Positions 26,789 to 35,233 of a stretch of DNA of 64,000 nucleotides are shown here, in pieces. The position numbers and the translations under genes are program-made. Origin of the DNA: Hymenobacter polaris (GTDB lineage: Bacteria; Bacteroidota; Bacteroidia; Cytophagales; Hymenobacteraceae); NCBI RefSeq assembly GCF_012927305.1, contig NZ_JABBGH010000004.1, positions 62,001 to 126,000 of the forward strand. The letters run 5' to 3'. A model generated the notes under the pieces. The model made no database searches and had not been told where the DNA came from. It worked only from the letters and a program-made list of their open reading frames with translations. Position 1 is the first letter of the stretch, and each line of letters begins with the position of its first letter.

Positions 26789-27075
26789 GGGCTGGGGCTG
26801 ACTGGCAGGCAGCACCACTAAAATTAAGAGACTGTAAGACAGGGAGCTGCAAAAGCTGTCTACACTTTGTCTACGCGCCTTTTTTGGAAAAAGCAGGACA
26901 ATACGCGGAGCATTGCAGCCAGTTGGAGCGGTTGGCCGCCGCCCCAGCCCCCGAGCCCCTCGGCAACCGCGCCCGGCCCCGGCCGGCGCGGGCGGCGCGC
27001 CGGAGCCAGAGGTCAGCCCTCGGCTCCGGCGCCGCTGCATGGGTACGGGCTGCCCCGGCTACTCTTCCGCTGCTT

Positions 27076-30000
27076 ATGTTTCAACGCTACTTCCTCGCCC
27101 CGCTGGCCGCCCTGCTGCTGCTGGCCGCCGCCCCCCACGTTGCCCACGCCCAAACCGGCGCGGTGGGCATCGGCACCACTGCCCCCGATGCCTCGGCGGC
27201 CCTCGACATTGTGAGCAGCAGCAAGGGCCTGCTGCTGCCGCGCGTGGCCAGCACCGCCGCCATCGCCAACCCCGCCCCCGGCCTGCTGGTGTACCAGACC
27301 GGCAGCCCGGCCGGCTTCTACTACAACGCCGGCACGGCCGCCAACCCGAGTTGGCAGCAGCTAGCGACGGCCGGCAACACTGCGGGCGACAACCTGGGCA
27401 ACCACACCGCCACGCAGGCCCTAAACCTCCAGGGTAATGCCCTCACCGGCACCGGGGCCAGCATTAGCGTGGTAGGCGTCGGCATCCGGGCCGACGGGGG
27501 CCTGAACCTGGGCCAGAGTGGTGGCAACATCTACCTGGGATACCAGGCGGGCCAGGCCAATACGGGCGTCGCGAACCAATTCAGCGGCTACCAGAGTGGC
27601 TACGCCAATACCACGGGCGCCAACAACCAGTTCGACGGCTACTACAGCGGCTACAACAACCTGCTAGGCAACAGTAACTTGTTCATAGGCCTCCAGAGTG
27701 GCTTTCGCAACGTGTACGGTAGCAATAACTTGTATGTGGGCTACCAGGCCGGGCGGGTCGCTACCAATGACAACGGGCAGTTTATTGGCTATCAAAGCGG
27801 CTACAACAATACGACCGGCACCTACAACCATTTCAGCGGCTACCAGAGCGGCTTCCGCAATATAAGCGCCAGCTACAACCAGTTTAACGGCTACCAGAGC
27901 GGCTACAACAACACCGGTTCTTTCAATTACTTCAGCGGCTACCGCAGTGGTTACGCCAACACCATCGGTACCCAGAACCAGTTTGAGGGCTACAACAGTG
28001 GGGCCGCCACCACTACGGGCAGCAACAACCTGTTCAGCGGCTACCAGAGCGGGGCCAATAACGTGACGGGCAGTAGCCTCACCGCCCTGGGCAGCAACAG
28101 CGGCCCGGCTAGTGGCAGCGGGGCCCTCACCAACGCCACGGCCCTGGGAGCCAACGTGAGCCTGACTACCAGCAACACGGTGGTGCTCGGCAACGGGGCC
28201 AACGTGGGCATCGGCACCCCCGCCCCCGGCGAGAAGCTGGAAGTGGCAGGCAACGTCAAAATCTCGGGCACCGGCAACGGCCTCACCTTCCCCGACGGCA
28301 CGTTCCAGTCATCGGCCAGCAGCCTGGGCAACCTGTTGGGCGACGTAACCAGCAGCGGCACCACCACCACCTACGCCGCCGTGGTGCCCGCCGCCAAGGG
28401 CGGGGCTGGCACGGTCAGCGGCCTGCTCAAGGCCAACGGCAGCGGCCAGGTGAGCGCCGCCGTGGCCGGCACCGACTACCTGACCCCGACCGGCAACGCC
28501 GCCACGGCCACTTACGCGACGGTGGCGGGCAGCGCCAACACCGTCACGACCAACGCTAACCTGACCGGCGACGTGACCAGCAGCGGCAACGCCACCACCT
28601 ACGCCGCCGTGGTGCCCGCCGCCAAGGGCGGGGCCGGCACGGTCAGCGGCCTGCTCAAGGCCAACGGCAGCGGCCAGGTGAGCGCCGCCGCGGCCGGCGC
28701 CGACTACCTGACCCCGACCGGTAGCGCCGCAAGTTTGACCAGTTTCCCGACCCTCAACCAGAACACGACCGGCAACGCCGCCACGGCCACTTACGCGACG
28801 GTGGCGGGCAGCGCCAACACCGTCACGACCAACGCTAACCTGACCGGCGACGTGACCAGCAGCGGCAACGCCACCACCTACGCCGCTGTGGTGCCCGCCG
28901 CCAAGGGCGGGGCCGGCACGGTCAGCGGCCTGCTCAAGGCCGACGGCAGCGGCCAGGTGAGCGCCGCCGTGGCCGGCACCGACTACCTGACCCCGGCCGC
29001 CGCCGGCTATATTCAAAATACCACCACGCAGCAAAGCGCCAGCTTCAACATCTCGGGCAACGGCCTCGTGGGCGGCAACGTGGGCATCGGTACCACCACG
29101 ACCGCGCCCGCTACCCAGAAGCTCGACGTGCGCGGCAACCTGCGTTTGGGAGCCGACAGGGGCAGCGGCGGCGGCCTGGGGCAGACCATCGAGTTCGTAG
29201 GCCCCGGCTTCAACACCGACCCCGTGGGCCTCTACCGCACCAACCCCGCCGAAGACTATAGCGAATTACGCGTGGTGGTGGGCGAGGCCAGCGACGCGAA
29301 CGACAAGTTTGTGGTGGGCCGCAGCAGCGCCACGACCGAGGGCGGGCTGGCCGCCGGCACCTTCACGCCCACCTTCACGGTGACCAGCGCCGGCAGCGTG
29401 GGAATCGGCGTAGCCGCCCCGGAGGCCGGGCTGCACATCGACCAGCCCGAGAGCGCCAGTACCACGGCCGTGGGCGTGCTGCTGAGCGGGGGCAGCAGCG
29501 GCAACCCCAGCATCGAGCTGCGTGGCTACGGCAAAACACCTTACCTCGACTTCGTGGAAGGCGGCAACCTCGACTACACCACCCGCCTGCTCAGCAGTGG
29601 CGGCACGCTTAACCTCACCTACGGCGGCAGGGCAGCCAACAGGCCCACCTACCTGCTGAACGTGGACGGCGGCGTAACCGTGGGCAGCAGCCTGGCCCTG
29701 CGCAACAGCACGAGCGAGAAGTACGTCTGGAACCTGATTAACGGCGGCCTCAACCTGAGCGAGAGCAACGTGTCCGTCGGCCGCCTCTTCGTGCAGGACG
29801 GCGGCAACGTGGGCATCGGCACCACCAGCCCCATCGCCAAGCTGCACGTAAGCGGCAGCGCCTCGGCCACGCCCACCGGTGGCAACACGTCCTACTTCTC
29901 CGGTGGTTCCGTCCTGATTGGCCCGCAGCCGCCCGGCGGCACCACGGCCCGGGCCACGGCGGCTTACTTCGACGGCGGGCAGGTGTGGGTGAACAACACC

Positions 30001-30693
30001 ATCGTGGCTGGTTCGCTCAATACCACCTCCGACCAGCGCATCAAGCACGTCATCGGCCTGAGCGACCGCACGGCCGACCTCGCCCTGCTCAACCAACTGC
30101 GCATCACCGACTACACCTACCTCGACCAGCACGCCAACACCGACCAGGTCGTCAAGAAGGTCATCGCCCAGGAAGTAGAGCAGGTGCTACCCGCCGCCGT
30201 CTCGCGCTCCACCCAGGCCATCCCCAACGTGTACGAGCGGGCCACCCGCGTACGCTACGCCCAGGGCCAGCTCGCCGTGACTACGGCCAAGGCGCACGAG
30301 CTGCCGGCCAACGGGGGGCGGATGCGCTTCTACACGCCCGCCAACGAGGCGCTGGACGTGGCCGTGACGGTGGTAGATGCCCACACCGTGCGCTTCGCCT
30401 CGGCCGAGGCGTATGCCGGCGGCCTGTTCGTGTATGGCAAGTACGTGGACGACTTCCGCTCGGTGGACTACGACGCGCTGACCACGCTCAACGTGAGCGC
30501 CACCCAGGAGCTGGCCCGCAAGGTGGAAGCCCTCGAACAGCAGAACGCCGCCCTGCAAGCCCAGGCTACCCAGGCCACCCGCGAAGCCAGCGCGGCCAAA
30601 GCGCAGGCCACCCAGGCCACCGCCACTCTGGAAACCTTCGAGGCCCGGCTGCGGCGGCTTGAGGCGGGCAGTGGCGGGCAGGCCCAGCGCTAA
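27076..30693 (+). CDS. Large exported fibre-like protein with YadA-like head repeats and S74 chaperone domain
   Basis: 1205 residues from ATG 27076, where a signal peptide starts (FLAPLAALLLLAAAPHVAHAQ). After a conserved N-terminal block (AVGIGTTAPDASAALDI) come about 13 short repeats of the GYQSGYNN type (about 150-335), like trimeric adhesin heads. Then come three near-identical DNA-level repeats (about 420-645) and more GNVGIGT-type blocks. The C-terminus is a peptidase S74 intramolecular chaperone domain (SDQRIKHVI ... VIAQEVEQVLP) followed by a terminal coiled coil. S74 domains trimerise phage tail fibres and then cleave at the Ser of the SD..K motif. The protein is probably a trimeric surface fibre or adhesin. 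Confidence 0.85.
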   Translation: MFQRYFLAPLAALLLLAAAPHVAHAQTGAVGIGTTAPDASAALDIVSSSKGLLLPRVASTAAIANPAPGLLVYQTGSPAGFYYNAGTAANPSWQQLATAGNTAGDNLGNHTATQALNLQGNALTGTGASISVVGVGIRADGGLNLGQSGGNIYLGYQAGQANTGVANQFSGYQSGYANTTGANNQFDGYYSGYNNLLGNSNLFIGLQSGFRNVYGSNNLYVGYQAGRVATNDNGQFIGYQSGYNNTTGTYNHFSGYQSGFRNISASYNQFNGYQSGYNNTGSFNYFSGYRSGYANTIGTQNQFEGYNSGAATTTGSNNLFSGYQSGANNVTGSSLTALGSNSGPASGSGALTNATALGANVSLTTSNTVVLGNGANVGIGTPAPGEKLEVAGNVKISGTGNGLTFPDGTFQSSASSLGNLLGDVTSSGTTTTYAAVVPAAKGGAGTVSGLLKANGSGQVSAAVAGTDYLTPTGNAATATYATVAGSANTVTTNANLTGDVTSSGNATTYAAVVPAAKGGAGTVSGLLKANGSGQVSAAAAGADYLTPTGSAASLTSFPTLNQNTTGNAATATYATVAGSANTVTTNANLTGDVTSSGNATTYAAVVPAAKGGAGTVSGLLKADGSGQVSAAVAGTDYLTPAAAGYIQNTTTQQSASFNISGNGLVGGNVGIGTTTTAPATQKLDVRGNLRLGADRGSGGGLGQTIEFVGPGFNTDPVGLYRTNPAEDYSELRVVVGEASDANDKFVVGRSSATTEGGLAAGTFTPTFTVTSAGSVGIGVAAPEAGLHIDQPESASTTAVGVLLSGGSSGNPSIELRGYGKTPYLDFVEGGNLDYTTRLLSSGGTLNLTYGGRAANRPTYLLNVDGGVTVGSSLALRNSTSEKYVWNLINGGLNLSESNVSVGRLFVQDGGNVGIGTTSPIAKLHVSGSASATPTGGNTSYFSGGSVLIGPQPPGGTTARATAAYFDGGQVWVNNTIVAGSLNTTSDQRIKHVIGLSDRTADLALLNQLRITDYTYLDQHANTDQVVKKVIAQEVEQVLPAAVSRSTQAIPNVYERATRVRYAQGQLAVTTAKAHELPANGGRMRFYTPANEALDVAVTVVDAHTVRFASAEAYAGGLFVYGKYVDDFRSVDYDALTTLNVSATQELARKVEALEQQNAALQAQATQATREASAAKAQATQATATLETFEARLRRLEAGSGGQAQR
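28339..29006 (+). repeat. Three tandem coding repeats within the fibre gene
   Basis: Near-identical units begin at 28339, 28567 and 28846 (each GGCGACGT.ACCAGCAGC). The second is 51 bp longer because of an insertion encoding SLTSFPTLNQNTTGNAAT-like residues. They encode repeats with the core TYAAVVPAAKGGAGTV and are recombination-prone, so copy number may vary between strains. Confidence 0.85.
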
Positions 30694-30761
30694 ATCTCAG
30701 CGCTAAATCAACTTTCTCCGCGTCGGAGCTGCCCATTCCGGCACCTATGCCTTTCTGAGTT

Positions 30762-32189
30762 ATGAAACTATCCGCTACCCTGGTCCTATTGTTGCTAGCT
30801 TTCGCTGCCAGCGCCCAAACCCTGACCAACGACGGCGGCACGCTCACCGTGACCAGCGGGACCACGCTCTACGTGGCCGGCACCCTGCAAAACAATGCCA
30901 GCAGCACGCTCACCAATGCTGGCACCGTGCAGCTCACCGGCGACCTGACCAACACGGGCACCCTCACCTCGAGCGGCACGCTGCTCTTCAGCGGCAGCAC
31001 CGACCAGACCCTAGTGCCCGGCACCGCCACCGTGACCAGCCTCACGCTCGCTAACACCGGCGCGGCGGGTGCCAACCGCCTGCTACTCGCTCAAGACCTG
31101 ACTGTCAGCAATCTGCTTACCCTCACCCAGGGCCTCGTACGCACCCAACTGGCCGGCGGGCCACTACGCACGCTGAGCTTGCCCAGCGGCGGTACCGTGC
31201 AGGGCGAGGGGCCGGGCCAGTACGTGCAGGGCCGCCTGCAAGTCACCCGCGCCACCGGGAGCAGCAGCCCCGGCTCAGTTGATTTTACGAATGGTTTCGT
31301 GCTCCATCTCACCGGCCAGGGCCTGGGCACCGTCACGGTCACGCGCACGGCCGGCCTGCAAACAGCCGGCGTGAGCTACGGCACCAACCTGGGAGGAGCC
31401 AGTACGGGCATCGACCGGGTGTGGCAGGTGGAAGCCAGCCAGCAACCCAGCGCCACTGCGCCGGCCTCCGTGACGGTGAGCTGGGTCAGTGACGATGATA
31501 ACGACTTCAACGCCACCGCCTCGGTCCAGCTCTGGCGTGCCGACCAGGCCAGCGGCCCCTGGGTGGCGCAGGGCGCGACGGGCCCGGCCAGCGCCCGCTC
31601 CTTCACGGCCAACGTAGCGCAGCTCGGCACGCTCACGGTCAGCAACACCAGCGCCCCGCTGCCCGTGACGCTGGTTAGCTTCACGGCCCAGGCCCAGGGC
31701 CCCGACGCGCTGCTGCGCTGGACCACGGCCTCGGAGCTGCGCAACGACCGCTTCGAGGTGGAAGCCAGTACCGATGGGCAGGCCTTTGGCCGCATTGGCA
31801 CGGTAGCGGGGGCGGGCACCAGCAGCCTGGCGCATCACTACCAGCTCGTGGACCCCGCCCTTGCCCACTACGCCGCCAGCCCCGTCTACTACCGCCTGCG
31901 TCAGGTCGATACCGATGGCACGTTCAGCTACTCGCCGGTGCGGGCGGTGGCCGTGCCCCGGCTGGCCAGCCTGGCCCTGTTTCCGAACCCCGCCACCCAG
32001 GCCGCCACGCTCACCGGCGCGGTGCCCGGCACTCCGGTCACAGTACTCGATGCGGTGGGCCGGCTGGTGCTGCGCGTGCCGGCCGACAGTGCCGGCACGG
32101 CCACGCTGGTGCTCCCGACCGGGCTGGCCGCGGGCGTCTACGTCGTGCGCACGGGGCAGCAGACCCTGCGCCTGACGGTGGCCAATTAG
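30762..32189 (+). CDS. Exported T9SS-sorted protein of unknown function
   Basis: 475 residues with a signal peptide (MKLSATLVLLLLAFAASAQ). The N-terminal third is a low-complexity beta-solenoid-like stretch rich in Thr, Leu, Gly and Asn (TLTNAGTVQLTGDLTNTGTL). A middle domain with the common Bacteroidota pattern LPVTLVSFTAQ..G...LRWTTASELRND.FEVE follows (about 305-400). The last 75 residues are a T9SS type A sorting domain (LALFPNPATQAATL ... LAAGVYVVRTG). It lies 68 nt after the S74 fibre gene and may be co-expressed. It is probably a surface protein; no catalytic motif is visible. Confidence 0.85.
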   Translation: MKLSATLVLLLLAFAASAQTLTNDGGTLTVTSGTTLYVAGTLQNNASSTLTNAGTVQLTGDLTNTGTLTSSGTLLFSGSTDQTLVPGTATVTSLTLANTGAAGANRLLLAQDLTVSNLLTLTQGLVRTQLAGGPLRTLSLPSGGTVQGEGPGQYVQGRLQVTRATGSSSPGSVDFTNGFVLHLTGQGLGTVTVTRTAGLQTAGVSYGTNLGGASTGIDRVWQVEASQQPSATAPASVTVSWVSDDDNDFNATASVQLWRADQASGPWVAQGATGPASARSFTANVAQLGTLTVSNTSAPLPVTLVSFTAQAQGPDALLRWTTASELRNDRFEVEASTDGQAFGRIGTVAGAGTSSLAHHYQLVDPALAHYAASPVYYRLRQVDTDGTFSYSPVRAVAVPRLASLALFPNPATQAATLTGAVPGTPVTVLDAVGRLVLRVPADSAGTATLVLPTGLAAGVYVVRTGQQTLRLTVAN

Positions 32190-32232
32190 CGGTGCCCTCT
32201 TGCTGCGCAGAGCAGGCAGGGTATATCAAACA

Positions 32233-32278
32233 AAAGCAAGAAGGCCGCCTAGCAGAAACTAAACAGCTTTCTTGCTTT
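32233..32278. terminator. Hairpin after the T9SS gene
   Basis: AAAGCAAGAA (32233-32242) pairs with TTCTTGCTTT (32269-32278) around a 26-nt loop, 43 nt after the stop. The long loop and lack of a T-run make terminator function uncertain. Confidence 0.4.
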
Positions 32279-32953
32279 CGTCCCTTTACATAATCACTTG
32301 TTCGAGGACAACCCTCGGAATAGTGACGGTTTTTAACTTAGTAGGCGTAGCTTCCAACGCGGTATTTTTCCGAGCTGGGCAGCGCAAAATTACGGTGTTG
32401 GGAAGTTTACGAAACTCCTGTCCTCGACGCATTTCGTAAACAGGGAATCGTAGACGGGTTTCTTAAACTTGCCTTGCGCTACAGTGGTCTGCTGGCACCT
32501 AGCGCAGGCCAACTGCTCGGCATTCACCAACAGGAGCGATATCTTGTCTACATGAATCAAGCGTTGAAGCGGCGGCTGTTCGTGCTGGGTCTTGTCGTGT
32601 GGGGACTCGGCTCTTTCGTAGGGTACTTCGTGACGGAGCCATTGGCTTTCTAGGTGCCCTGGTGGTTTTGCCTGTGTGCTTGTCCCGGCTCGGCGCAGAC
32701 TGGCGCAGCTATCGAGCCGTGGCGCGTGCCGCGGGCGGACGCAGGTGCAGTCGCGATAGCTGGCTTGGTGGAAGACGAGGCGCGGCGGTGCGGCGGGCGG
32801 GCGGGGTACCGGCTAGCCATAAGGAGGCTAGTGCCAGAAGGGGAAGCCGGGAAGTAGTCAGGAAAGGAGGCCGGAAAACGAAGCTAGCGGCGTGCAGAAA
32901 GGATTACGCTGCGCCGCCCGTCACAGGGCGGCGTGACAGGCCGAGCGCTGCGC
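32279..32953. other. Largely gene-free stretch
   Basis: About 675 nt with no recognisable gene apart from a possible 33-residue membrane peptide. The one clear structure is a perfect 10-bp inverted repeat, GTTTACGAAA (32405-32414) with TTTCGTAAAC (32432-32441), separated by 17 nt; it could be an operator or a weak hairpin. The convergent AraC gene ends at the right edge. Confidence 0.45.
32552..32653 (+). CDS. Possible small membrane peptide
   Basis: 33 codons: a basic start (MNQALKRRLF) followed by one hydrophobic segment (VLGLVVWGLGSFVGYFV). The shape suits a single-pass membrane peptide. There is no neighbour or homology support, and a stretch of this size can occur by chance. Confidence 0.25.
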   Translation: MNQALKRRLFVLGLVVWGLGSFVGYFVTEPLAF

Positions 32954-33769
32954 CTACTTGCGGGTGGCCCGCTGGGCTAGCGCGGAGGCCGTGTAGCCGA
33001 AGCGCTGCTTGAAGGCCGTCGAGAAGTGCGACAGGTTCTCGAACCCCACCTCCAGGTACGCCTGGGCGGGCGGCTGCCGGCGCTCGGCAATGAGGTAGTG
33101 CGCCTGGCCTAGGCGCTGCTGCTGCAGCCAGCGCTGCGGCGCACTACCAAACAGGCGCTGAAAATCGCGCTTGAACGTAGCCAGACTGCGCCCCGTAAGC
33201 TTGGCAAACTGGGTAAGCGGCACGTTGAAGGCATAGTGCTGGAGCATAAAGGCTTCGAGGTCAATTTTACCAGGCTCGTCAAAATGGAAGAGCCAGTTGC
33301 CCAGGGCCGGGTCGTGGCGCAGGAGCAGGCCGATGGCCTCCTGGGCCTTCAACTCGACCAAGGCCGGGGGCAGGGGCGCGGGCTGGTCGAAGTAGGGCAG
33401 CAGCGAGTGGAAAAAACCCCGCAGAAACGAGTCGTCGCCGAGCGGAAGCAGCAGCGGCCCCGCATAGGGCGCGGTGGCCGCCAGCTGGTGAGTGGCCGCG
33501 TAGCGGCGCAGCGTCGCCTGGTCGAGGCTAACGCTGATGGACTGGAAGCGGCCGCCGGCCGGGGGCACTTTGGTGGTTTTCACCAGCTGGTGCCGATGCA
33601 CCAACGCTAGGGTGCCCGCCCCGTGGGTCTGCGTAGCGGTGGAGGTGTAAAACTGCGACTCGCCAGCTAGCAGCAAGCCCAGCACGTGTTCGGGCACGAA
33701 CTGCTCGCTGGCGCGGTGAAACGCTTCGTAGCAGGAATGTAGAATGCCGGGCGTGGGGGCAGTAGCCAT
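32954..33769 (-). CDS. AraC family transcriptional regulator
   Basis: 271 residues. An N-terminal cupin-like sensing half (about 15-150, with HRHQLVKTTKVPPAGG) precedes the two helix-turn-helix motifs of the AraC domain (about 170-265): LTQFAKLTGRSLATFKRDFQRLFG and the signature second HTH with EVGFENLSHFSTAFKQRFGYTASAL. It lies 33 nt downstream of an SDR gene on the same strand, a pairing common in Bacteroidota, and probably controls that gene or itself. Confidence 0.92.
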   Translation of the reverse strand: MATAPTPGILHSCYEAFHRASEQFVPEHVLGLLLAGESQFYTSTATQTHGAGTLALVHRHQLVKTTKVPPAGGRFQSISVSLDQATLRRYAATHQLAATAPYAGPLLLPLGDDSFLRGFFHSLLPYFDQPAPLPPALVELKAQEAIGLLLRHDPALGNWLFHFDEPGKIDLEAFMLQHYAFNVPLTQFAKLTGRSLATFKRDFQRLFGSAPQRWLQQQRLGQAHYLIAERRQPPAQAYLEVGFENLSHFSTAFKQRFGYTASALAQRATRK

Positions 33770-33802
33770 CGGGGTCGCAGGAGGGAAGCCAGCCAGGTGA
33801 GG

Positions 33803-34615
33803 TTACGCAAGCTGGCTCGTAATAAGCCGGTCGAAGAGCCGGTCGGGAAGCAGGGCCCGCAGCCAGAGGATGGGACGAGCCAGGTAACCCCCCACGTAGC
33901 GCGTGCGCGGCTGCTTCGTTTCCACCGCTTGCAGTACGAGCCGGGCAATGACGGCAGGGTCGGCTCCCTTAGCCTCGGCGGCTTCGGCGGAGCGGGCAAA
34001 CTGACGGGCTCCAGTGGCGTAGGCCGTGCTGGCCGAGGTCTCCAGCAGGCTGCCGGTGGCAATGCCCGCCCACTCCGACTTGACGCCGCCCGGCTCAATA
34101 ACGACCACCTCAATGCCGAAGGGCTTGACTTCGTTGCGCAAGGAGTCGCTCAGGCCTTCGAGGGCAAACTTGCTGGCGTGATACCAGCCCCCATAGGGCG
34201 TGGCCATTTTGCCCCCGATGGAAGAAATATTGATGATGCGTCCCCCGTGCTGGGCGCGCATACCGGGCAGCACGAGTTGGATAAGCTGCGCCGCGCCAAA
34301 CAGGTTGACCTCGAACTGCCGCCGGGCTTCGGCCAGCGGCACGTCCTCCACGGCTCCGTAGCGGCCGAAGCCGGCGTTGTTAATCAGCACGTCCAGGTGG
34401 CCGGTAGCCGCTAGCACCTGCTCGACGGCGTGGTGCCTCGACTGCTCGTCGGTCACGTCGAGGGCCAGCGGGGTGATGCCCAGCGGCACGAGGTCCTGCA
34501 TGTGTTCGACGCGGCGAGCGGCCGCAAAGACCCGGTGGCCGTGCGCGGCCAGCAGTTTGGCGGTGACTTTGCCCATGCCCGCCGAGGCACCGGTTAGTAG
34601 GATAACGCGTTGCAT
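33803..34615 (-). CDS. Short-chain dehydrogenase/reductase (SDR)
   Basis: 270 residues from the ATG at 34615, chosen because the Rossmann fold starts there (MQRVILLTGASAGMG); the frame extends 48 nt upstream. It shows TGASAGMG, LDVTD, INNAGFG, the catalytic Ser in NISSIGG, and YHASK. The sequence pattern is that of the oxidoreductases often annotated as SDR family NAD(P)-dependent in Bacteroidota, followed by an AraC regulator gene. Substrate unknown. Confidence 0.93.
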   Translation of the reverse strand: MQRVILLTGASAGMGKVTAKLLAAHGHRVFAAARRVEHMQDLVPLGITPLALDVTDEQSRHHAVEQVLAATGHLDVLINNAGFGRYGAVEDVPLAEARRQFEVNLFGAAQLIQLVLPGMRAQHGGRIINISSIGGKMATPYGGWYHASKFALEGLSDSLRNEVKPFGIEVVVIEPGGVKSEWAGIATGSLLETSASTAYATGARQFARSAEAAEAKGADPAVIARLVLQAVETKQPRTRYVGGYLARPILWLRALLPDRLFDRLITSQLA

Positions 34616-34649
34616 AAGGTGGTTGTCAACGAAGTAAAAAACGGCTGGC

Positions 34650-34868
34650 TCAGTTGGGCGCAAGACGCAGCGCTACGGCCAGCAGGTTATGTTCAGCCCG
34701 ACAAAATTCCGAAGTGTCCGACCTGGTCAGGTTTTGCCAGCGGCTCAAAGCTGCTTTGGTGAGCGGCTCATGCGGAGGGGAACAAGCCGTCACGCCGGCA
34801 AGTCGAAGCGGGGCGAGGTCGAGGTCTTCACCTGCCCGGGCTAGCAGGGTGCTGGCGTGCCATAACAT
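34650..34868 (-). CDS. Possible small hypothetical protein
   Basis: 72 codons upstream of the SDR gene on the same strand (34 nt gap). The composition is protein-like (LWHASTLLARAGEDLDLAP ... NLLAVALRLAPN), mostly helical, with no known motif. Overlapping open frames exist on the other strand, so this may be chance. Confidence 0.25.
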   Translation of the reverse strand: MLWHASTLLARAGEDLDLAPLRLAGVTACSPPHEPLTKAALSRWQNLTRSDTSEFCRAEHNLLAVALRLAPN

Positions 34869-34988
34869 AGGTAAGTTACCAGCCCCCTTACGGTAGTCTG
34901 CCTGTATTTTGTCCCTTTACACAAGCTATTGCTGTGCGACTTATCGCATCCAAACGCCGTTTTCGGTTTAGTGGCTCAGAAAGGCACC

Positions 34989-35138
34989 GTGGCTGTTGCA
35001 GAACTCTTGGAGCAGCGCAGCAATCGCGCTCGCTGGCAGATAAGGAGGGACAAACGGTGCGTCTGGTGACCATTTTAACGCGATTTGGCCTCTAGTACCC
35101 TCCCGCAACAGTGCCGAGGCTAGTTCTGCAACAGCCAC
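34989..35138. mobile_element. MITE-like element, 150 bp with 17-bp perfect terminal inverted repeats
   Basis: GTGGCTGTTGCAGAACT (34989-35005) is exactly repeated in reverse complement at 35122-35138. The ends resemble those of IS5-type insertion sequences (GGCTGTTGCA). The interior has no gene. No clear target duplication is visible. It sits in a 618-nt gap between the SDR unit and the FG-GAP protein gene; nothing else was recognised in that gap. Confidence 0.65.
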
Positions 35139-35233
35139 GACCCTCTACAGCTAGTAAAACGCTGCTTGTGCTACGCGCTGGGCCACCTAGCTGACCTAAG
35201 CAGCCGCTAGAATGGTCAGCCTGCTGGCGCCCC

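Noticed and set aside
26884..27075. 64-codon N-terminal extension of the S74 fibre protein
   Set aside because: The extension is Arg/Pro/Ala-rich and untidy; a clean signal peptide starts at the ATG at 27076.
28309..29034. 241-codon antisense frame over the tandem repeats of the fibre gene
   Set aside because: Its repeats simply mirror the coding repeats on the other strand.
32654..32857. GTG-started 67-codon frame after the small membrane peptide, considered as a lysis-type gene pair
   Set aside because: Low-complexity composition, no lipobox or membrane segment, and no phage genes nearby.
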